Shown piece by piece: positions 13,005 through 17,021 of a DNA stretch of 17,021 bases; the stretch's first letter is position 1, and every line of letters begins with the position of its first letter. The translations under genes and the position numbers were made by a program. Under the pieces are notes generated by a model that saw only the letters and a list, made by a program, of their open reading frames with translations, was not told the origin of the DNA and ran no database searches. This DNA comes from Nitrososphaera sp. (GTDB lineage: Archaea; Thermoproteota; Nitrososphaeria; Nitrososphaerales; Nitrososphaeraceae). The stretch lies in contig JAKEIF010000241.1 in NCBI GenBank assembly GCA_022545875.1, forward strand, positions 1 through 17,021. The letters run 5' to 3'.

Positions 13005-13479
13005 CAATGGTATGACTCTTGATGATCCTTTGATGCTTGGGGTACTCTGCTGTAAGCTGGCTCCTTGTTGCAAGCTCCCAGTCTCTAAAATCAAAACCCG
13101 GCGACACTGTGCAGCCGATAAGACAGAAACTGCCCGACTTGATTGACGCGGCCATCCAGCAGTCTTTTTCAATTGTGAATTGTGGATATTCTCTATCTGC
13201 CTTGCCAAGAGCCAATACTGAAATCTTCCCATTCTTTATCACATACAGCGAAAGGCTTCCTCCAGCATAGTGGTGCCATATCTCGTCAGATTTTACCCTG
13301 TGAAAGGCCGAGAATTCTTTCCCTTCTAGCATGTAGTAAATGGCTGACGCGATGTTTCTTTCCGTGTTCCCGCGCACCTTGAGCACTAGCTCTGACCTAT
13401 AGGTCTCCCGAAAATGACCTCCTTCGGGATGTTTTTTTAGGCGCAGCCTGGCAATCCATCTCTTTGCTTCGTTGTCCAA
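13000..13479 (-). CDS. Cupin-fold protein of the DUF985 type
   Basis: The product is 159 residues from a TTG at 13479. The opening KKHPEGGHFRETYRS (HPEGG-x-F-x-E-x-YRS) is the DUF985 signature; further blocks are SAIYYMLEGKEFSAFHRVKSDEIWHHYAGGSL, a cupin metal-site-like core with several His, and PGFDFRDWELA near the end. The family is a cupin; related eukaryotic members have been linked to SAM-independent sugar or nucleotide chemistry, but its reaction here is unknown. The start is uncertain: an ATG at 13536 adds 19 basic residues with no family counterpart, while the TTG has a CATATTCA box at the leaderless distance (13502-13509). Confidence 0.85.
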   Translation of the reverse strand: MDNEAKRWIARLRLKKHPEGGHFRETYRSELVLKVRGNTERNIASAIYYMLEGKEFSAFHRVKSDEIWHHYAGGSLSLYVIKNGKISVLALGKADREYPQFTIEKDCWMAASIKSGSFCLIGCTVSPGFDFRDWELATRSQLTAEYPKHQRIIKSHTIV

Positions 13480-13501
13480 ATTAGAAATCCTAAAGAGAAT
13501 T

Positions 13502-13509
13502 TGAATATG
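13502..13509 (-). promoter_or_regulatory. Candidate TATA box for the DUF985 gene
   Basis: CATATTCA on the minus strand is centred about 26 nt before the TTG at 13479. It supports the TTG rather than the upstream ATG at 13536, but the match is modest. Confidence 0.35.
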
Positions 13510-13576
13510 AATTTTCGGCCTTGCCTTGAAAGACATTAATGCGGGCTGGGCGCGATTTTTATCGCTATAGGCCATG

Positions 13577-14776
13577 ATGATCGGTTTGATTGGGAAGGCA
13601 AATGTGGGCAAGTCTACCTTCTTCAATGCTGCCACCGAGCTGGCCGTAGCCTCTGCCAACTATCCATTTACAACTATTCAGCCCAATGTCGGCGTTGCTT
13701 TTGCCCGGGTAAAGTGCGTCTGCCGTGAGTTCGGAGTCCAGGATAATCCCATCCACTCAATGTGCGTCGATGGCAACAGGTTTATTCCAGTCAAGATAGT
13801 TGACGTCGCGGGACTTGTCCCCGGTGCACATACAGGCAAGGGCCTTGGCAACAAGTTTCTCGATGATGCAAGGCAGGCAGATGCTCTAATACACGTTGTG
13901 GATGCATCCGGATCAACAGATAGCAACGGCAGGCCGGTTCCAGCCGGGACAGGCGACCCAATTTATGACGTTGCGTTTGTAGAGGAGGAATTTGACCTCT
14001 GGATGGCGTCAATTGTAGGCCGCGATTGGGCCAAGACGGCGCGAGAAACAGAAAGTCAGGGACAAAAGCTCGAGCAGATGCTTGCCAAAAGGCTCTCCGG
14101 GTTGTCGATATCAGAACCGCTGGTGGCCGCCGCCATACAGGCGTCTGGATTAGGAATGAAAAAGCCGGTAGCATGGACCGAAGAGGACATCTTGGCTTTC
14201 TGCAAGATGCTGCGGGCCCGCGCCAAGCCGTTCGTCATTGCAGCCAACAAGGCGGATCTGCCTACTGCGGAAGCAAACATCGAAAAGATGAGAGCAGCCG
14301 GACTCTACGTCGTGCCGTGTGCGTCTGAGGCCGAGGCGCTGCTTCGCAAGGCTTCAAAAAAAGGCGTCCTGCACTACCTTCCTGGAGACGGCTCATTTGA
14401 AGTCCGGCCAAACGTTTCTCTGAGCCCTCCGCAGCAAAAAGCACTTGACATAGTCAAGGCTCTAATTGAAAAGTACGGCTCGACCGGTGTGCAGGAGGTC
14501 GTAAACGTAGCCTGCTTTAAGCTCCTCCGCCTCATTGCCGTATATCCCGTGGAAGACGAGTTTAAGCTCTCTGACAAAAAGGGAAATGTCCTGCCTGATG
14601 TGCGCTTGCTTCCTGTCGGTTCCAATGCAAAGGATCTGGCCGGCACCGTACACGCTGACCTTGCCAAGGGCTTTCTGTATGCAGTCGATGCCAGGACCAA
14701 GCAGAGGATCGGGGCCGACCACGTGCTCAAAGACGGGGACGTGATCAAGATAGTCTCTGCGTCAAGCAGGGGTTAG
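13577..14776 (+). CDS. Ygr210/Obg-related GTPase with C-terminal TGS domain
   Basis: This TRAFAC-class GTPase of the archaeal/eukaryotic Ygr210-YchF branch acts with ribosomes or tRNA in a way not fully known. Counted from the ATG at 13574: P-loop GKANVGKS (7-14), the YPFTTIQPNVG switch region, DVAGLVPGAHTGKGLG (77-92, G3), NKAD (225-228, G4), a helical insertion (about 140-215), and a TGS domain at about 316-397 that ends GADHVLKDGDVIKI. Two ATGs are adjacent; the second (13577) gives the usual M-I-G-L-I-G-K opening. The kae1 gene begins 5 nt after its stop, so the two are probably one transcript. Confidence 0.92.
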   Translation: MIGLIGKANVGKSTFFNAATELAVASANYPFTTIQPNVGVAFARVKCVCREFGVQDNPIHSMCVDGNRFIPVKIVDVAGLVPGAHTGKGLGNKFLDDARQADALIHVVDASGSTDSNGRPVPAGTGDPIYDVAFVEEEFDLWMASIVGRDWAKTARETESQGQKLEQMLAKRLSGLSISEPLVAAAIQASGLGMKKPVAWTEEDILAFCKMLRARAKPFVIAANKADLPTAEANIEKMRAAGLYVVPCASEAEALLRKASKKGVLHYLPGDGSFEVRPNVSLSPPQQKALDIVKALIEKYGSTGVQEVVNVACFKLLRLIAVYPVEDEFKLSDKKGNVLPDVRLLPVGSNAKDLAGTVHADLAKGFLYAVDARTKQRIGADHVLKDGDVIKIVSASSRG

Positions 14777-14781
14777 TCGGG

Positions 14782-15774
14782 ATGCGCTGTCTGGGAGTAG
14801 AGAGCACCGCACATACGTTTGGATGCTCTGTGGTGGACTCTAGCGGCAAGATACTTTCAGACGCCCGGGATATTTTCAGGCCGCCCGAAGGCAGCGGGAT
14901 ACATCCCCGAGATGCCTCAAGGCACCATATCGAAGTCTCCTCGTCGGTATTGAAAGAGGCGCTTGATTCGGCCAAGACTTCCATGAGCAAGATCGACATA
15001 ATCGGATACTCAGCGGGCCCCGGCTTGGGGCCATGCCTCCGGGTCGGAGCGGTCGTTTCAAGGGCACTCGCAGGATTTTACAACAAGCCGCTGGTCCCGG
15101 TAAACCACGCCCTGGGACACGTCGAATTAGGAACGCTGCTCACGGGCGCTAGCGACCCCCTCGTTCTCCTTGTTTCCGGCGGCCACAGCATGATCCTTGC
15201 TTATTCAAATAACTGCTGGCGGGTCTTTGGAGAAACGCTGGATACTACGGTAGGGCAGCTTTTGGACCAATTCGGAAGGGCGCTTGGGTTTGCTTCGCCA
15301 TGCGGCGCAAGAATAGAAGCACTAGCTAAAAAGTCCTCGGGCAGATACCTGCAGCTCCCTTATACTGTCAAAGGAAATGATGTTTCGTTTTCGGGGCTCC
15401 TAACGGCGGCCCTCCGGCTTGTGTCAGAAAAGAACGAACTCGCCGACGTCTGCTACTCTCTCCAAGAGACTGCATTTGCAATGCTGGCAGAGGCAACAGA
15501 AAGGGCCCTCTCCTTCACGGGAAAGACGGAAATGATGATAGTGGGAGGAGTGGCAGCCAACAGGCGGCTAGCCGGAATGCTCGAAGTTGCGTGCGACCGG
15601 CATGGTGCAAAGCTCCACGTCTGCCCAATAAAGTTCGCCGGCGACAACGGCGCGCAGATTTCATGGACCGCAATTCAGGAATATCAGGCCACCGGCAAGA
15701 GCGTCAAGATTGAAAAATCAACAATCCGGCAGTCATGGCGTCTTGACAGTGTCGACGTCAAGTGGCGCCCTTGA
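14782..15774 (+). CDS. kae1: Kae1, tRNA t6A threonylcarbamoyltransferase subunit
   Basis: Kae1 is the catalytic subunit of KEOPS, transferring the threonylcarbamoyl group to A37 of ANN-decoding tRNAs. The 330-residue ASKHA-fold protein has HPRDASRHH, the phosphate loop region GPGLGPCLRVGA (79-90), the metal ligands H109 and H113 in NHALGHVELG, VSGGHS (131-136), GGVAANRRL (255-263) and the metal Asp in GDNGA (287-291). Some normally strict blocks differ: GQLLDQFGRALG where most have GNALDKFAREVG, and PCGARIE where most have PGGPxIE. It is therefore a divergent but apparently intact Kae1. Its last 17 bp overlap the antisense PH-like gene. Bud32 lies 334 bp downstream. Confidence 0.92.
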   Translation: MRCLGVESTAHTFGCSVVDSSGKILSDARDIFRPPEGSGIHPRDASRHHIEVSSSVLKEALDSAKTSMSKIDIIGYSAGPGLGPCLRVGAVVSRALAGFYNKPLVPVNHALGHVELGTLLTGASDPLVLLVSGGHSMILAYSNNCWRVFGETLDTTVGQLLDQFGRALGFASPCGARIEALAKKSSGRYLQLPYTVKGNDVSFSGLLTAALRLVSEKNELADVCYSLQETAFAMLAEATERALSFTGKTEMMIVGGVAANRRLAGMLEVACDRHGAKLHVCPIKFAGDNGAQISWTAIQEYQATGKSVKIEKSTIRQSWRLDSVDVKWRP

Positions 15775-16075
15775 GCTGCTTTATCTGTCGCTCCCACTTG
15801 CCGTTGCTAAAGACACCGAACTTGTAGGTCTGACCTTCGAAGGCTAGCACAAGTTTCTTGACTAGAAAGCCTTCAGACCTGACTTCGGAGATTTTGTCAA
15901 TCGGGATGTCAAGGACGATTTCGCCCTCCTTCTTTGACAGGGTAGCCATCCTGCCTTTAGTTTTCTGAAAGACGAGCCTCTTGTCCGTCAGGATAAGGAC
16001 CCCGCTACGCAGCTTGTCTTCAGCGCAGTCCTCGCCGAGAATAACCTTTTCACCCGGCGCAGGCTCGAAACTCAC
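15758..16075 (-). CDS. PH-like (GRAM/bPH-type) domain protein, antisense between kae1 and bud32
   Basis: The product is 105 residues from a GTG at 16075. The pattern GEKVILGEDCAED--SGVLILTDKRLVFQK, then VLDIPIDKISEVRSEGF, then LVLAFEGQTYKFGVFSNGKWERQIKQL is that of bacterial/archaeal PH-like or GRAM-like folds: a seven-strand barrel with a final helix, with the typical 'G-L-LT-RLVF' and 'I-I---V' blocks. Function unknown. It lies on the opposite strand between two KEOPS genes, ends inside kae1, and shares a 33-bp promoter with bud32. TAATATAG at 16098-16105 is its TATA box, about 26 nt from the GTG. Confidence 0.75.
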   Translation of the reverse strand: MSFEPAPGEKVILGEDCAEDKLRSGVLILTDKRLVFQKTKGRMATLSKKEGEIVLDIPIDKISEVRSEGFLVKKLVLAFEGQTYKFGVFSNGKWERQIKQLKGAT

Positions 16076-16076
16076 G

Positions 16077-16084
16077 TTTTTATC
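16077..16084 (+). promoter_or_regulatory. TATA box for bud32
   Basis: TTTTTATC is centred about 28 nt before the TTG at 16109, which fits a leaderless start there and not at the GTG at 16094 (only about 13 nt away). It begins 2 bp from the GTG of the antisense PH-like gene. Confidence 0.55.
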
Positions 16085-16097
16085 TGCTAAAAGGTGC

Positions 16098-16105
16098 CTA
16101 TATTA
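16098..16105 (-). promoter_or_regulatory. TATA box for the PH-like gene
   Basis: TAATATAG on the minus strand is centred about 26 nt before the GTG at 16075. It ends 4 bp from the bud32 start, so the two TATA boxes are crossed over within one 33-bp interval. Confidence 0.55.
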
Positions 16106-16108
16106 TGT

Positions 16109-16723
16109 TTGCAGCGACAGCTGATAAAAAAAGGCGCGGAGGCCGATATCTTTCTTGTCCAGTGGGGCGATCGGAAAGCTGTTTCAAAGGTGCGCACGCC
16201 AAAGGCGTACCGCCATCCCGAGCTTGACGGCGCCATAAGAAAGCAAAGGACAGTCCGTGAGGCCAATTTCATTTCCTCCGCAAAGAGGGCGGGGGTTGCC
16301 TCCCCGTTTGTCTACTTTGTGGATCCTGTAAATTCTGAAATAATCATGGAGTACGTTGATGGCCAAAACGTCAGAGATGCACTAACACCTGCTTTGTGTC
16401 GTGAAATAGGCCGGTACTCTGCCCTTCTTCACGCAAACAATGTCATGCACGGGGACTTGACGACGTCTAATTTTATCCATGATGGGAAGCGTTTGGTGCT
16501 GCTTGATTTTGGACTTGCTCACTACTCGGAGCGGACTGAGGACGCTGCCACTGACCTTCGGCTGATAAAGGAGGTATTTGCCAGCGCACATGTAAAGTCC
16601 AGAGGCGCATTTGAAGAATTCACTGAAGGGTATCGAAGCATAGCAGGAAAAAAAAGGACAGACAGGATACTGGAAAACGTCCGCGAGATAGAGCAGCGCG
16701 GAAGATACGCCCGTATCACCTAG
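16109..16723 (+). CDS. bud32: Bud32, KEOPS-associated atypical kinase/ATPase
   Basis: Bud32 is the small RIO-like kinase that pairs with Kae1 in KEOPS and regulates t6A formation. From the TTG at 16109 the protein has 204 residues and opens QLIKKGAEADIFLV as in relatives. It has Lys27 (SKVR), YRHPELD, Glu51 in the helix RTVREANF, IIMEYVDG, the catalytic loop HGDLTTSN (114-121) and DFG (133-135), ending with the family tail RGRYAR. It lacks the C-terminal kinase lobe helices, as Bud32 does. A GTG at 16094 would add five residues but contradicts the TATA spacing. The pyrophosphatase gene follows closely, as in other archaea. Confidence 0.92.
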   Translation: MQRQLIKKGAEADIFLVQWGDRKAVSKVRTPKAYRHPELDGAIRKQRTVREANFISSAKRAGVASPFVYFVDPVNSEIIMEYVDGQNVRDALTPALCREIGRYSALLHANNVMHGDLTTSNFIHDGKRLVLLDFGLAHYSERTEDAATDLRLIKEVFASAHVKSRGAFEEFTEGYRSIAGKKRTDRILENVREIEQRGRYARIT

Positions 16724-16731
16724 TTTTTATC
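16724..16731 (+). promoter_or_regulatory. TATA-like box ahead of the pyrophosphatase gene
   Basis: TTTTTATC, identical to the box before bud32, directly follows the bud32 stop. A transcript would start near 16754, so translation from the GTG at 16769 would have a leader of about 15 nt, while the ATG at 16745 would lie upstream of the transcript start. Confidence 0.4.
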
Positions 16732-16768
16732 TCACACCGGCAGCATGCTAGGGCGACTATTGCCGCAA

Positions 16769-17021
16769 GTGACATTTATCAGCACCAACAAGAACAAATT
16801 TTTGGAAGCCGAGGCCATCCTTGCCCCATTTGGAATTTCTGTCGAATTCGTCAAAGCCACTCTGGCGGAATTACAGTCGGACTCGCTTGAAGAAATAGCG
16901 AGGGAAAAGGCAAGGAATGCGTTTGCCCTTGTTGGCAGGCCGGTTATAGTGGAAGACGACGGCCTTTTCATCGATTCCCTAAAAGGCTTCCCAGGGCAAT
17001 ATTCATCATTTGTCTTTCAGA
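16769..17021 (+). CDS. XTP/dITP diphosphatase (HAM1/RdgB), cut by the window edge
   Basis: The enzyme hydrolyses non-canonical purine nucleoside triphosphates such as ITP and XTP, keeping them out of DNA and RNA. The visible 84 residues show the family opening FISTNKNKFLEA (the S/T-x-N-x-x-K nucleotide loop), the helix EEIAREKARNAF, the catalytic block VEDDGLFIDSL and GFPGQYSS. The gene continues beyond 17021. A GTG at 16769 gives the usual family start one residue before TFIST; an in-frame ATG at 16745 would add eight residues and is possible if the gene is read through from bud32. Confidence 0.9.
   Translation, partial: MTFISTNKNKFLEAEAILAPFGISVEFVKATLAELQSDSLEEIAREKARNAFALVGRPVIVEDDGLFIDSLKGFPGQYSSFVFQ

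Noticed and set aside
13537..13659. Long N-terminal extension of the DUF985 gene over the GTPase start
   Set aside because: It is antisense to the P-loop of the GTPase, and the residues show no family similarity.
16094..16108. GTG start for Bud32 five codons upstream
   Set aside because: It lies only about 13 nt from the TATA box centre; the TTG at 16109 fits both the promoter spacing and the family N-terminus.
1..17021. CRISPR array, insertion sequence or integrated element
   Set aside because: No regularly spaced repeats, transposase or integrase frames, or long terminal repeats were seen; the gene content is of chromosomal housekeeping type.

Overview
The window looks like a piece of an archaeal chromosome, most probably an ammonia-oxidising thaumarchaeote (Nitrososphaerota), perhaps of the soil/Nitrososphaera type. 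The reasons are archaeal/eukaryotic-type informational genes (S19e, PDCD5, Kae1, Bud32, a Ygr210-like GTPase with a TGS domain), a preQ0 (archaeosine) gene cluster, a reductase closely resembling crotonyl-CoA carboxylase/reductases, and promoters of archaeal type. At least nine genes have an A/T-rich TATA-like box centred about 26-29 nt upstream of a plausible start codon (often GTG or TTG), as expected of leaderless transcripts. The lineage call is inference; no rRNA or tRNA is present.

Layout. 1-450: possible tail of an upstream gene, a short gene-free stretch, and a 96-residue conserved-looking protein on the minus strand. 628-1378: ribosomal protein S19e and PDCD5, a classic archaeal pair. 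1448-3391: a CCR-like enoyl-CoA reductase and a CitE/HpcH-type lyase, separated by a perfect hairpin. 3405-6317, minus strand: oligoendopeptidase F, a BASS-type transporter and a 4-oxalocrotonate tautomerase, overlapping or nearly so, probably one operon. 6471-8165: a Holliday-junction-resolvase-like nuclease, a small putative zinc protein, a DUF1326 protein and a doubtful short zinc-knuckle ORF. 8179-10337: a CBS-domain protein, a membrane-anchored CAP/SCP protein with an N-terminal zinc ribbon, a 59-residue ORF and a 47-residue zinc ribbon protein. 10406-10921: a four-helix membrane protein. 10950-12972, minus strand: queC-queE-folE, three steps of preQ0 synthesis. 13000-13479: a cupin of the DUF985 type. 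13577-17021: Ygr210-like GTPase, kae1, an antisense PH-like gene, bud32 and the start of an XTP/dITP pyrophosphatase gene.

Functional themes: tRNA modification (preQ0 for archaeosine; Kae1 and Bud32 of KEOPS for t6A), CoA-thioester chemistry, translation and nucleotide-pool cleaning. The most striking oddity is the CAP gene: its zinc ribbon and membrane helix are clearly in frame, yet no normal or near-cognate start codon lies between the upstream in-frame stop and the zinc ribbon. The 59-residue ORF just upstream ends in AUG-AGG-UAG, where a +1 slip would enter the CAP frame. This is either an indel/assembly error, a decayed start, or a programmed frameshift. A second oddity is the interleaved pair of leaderless promoters between the PH-like gene and bud32.
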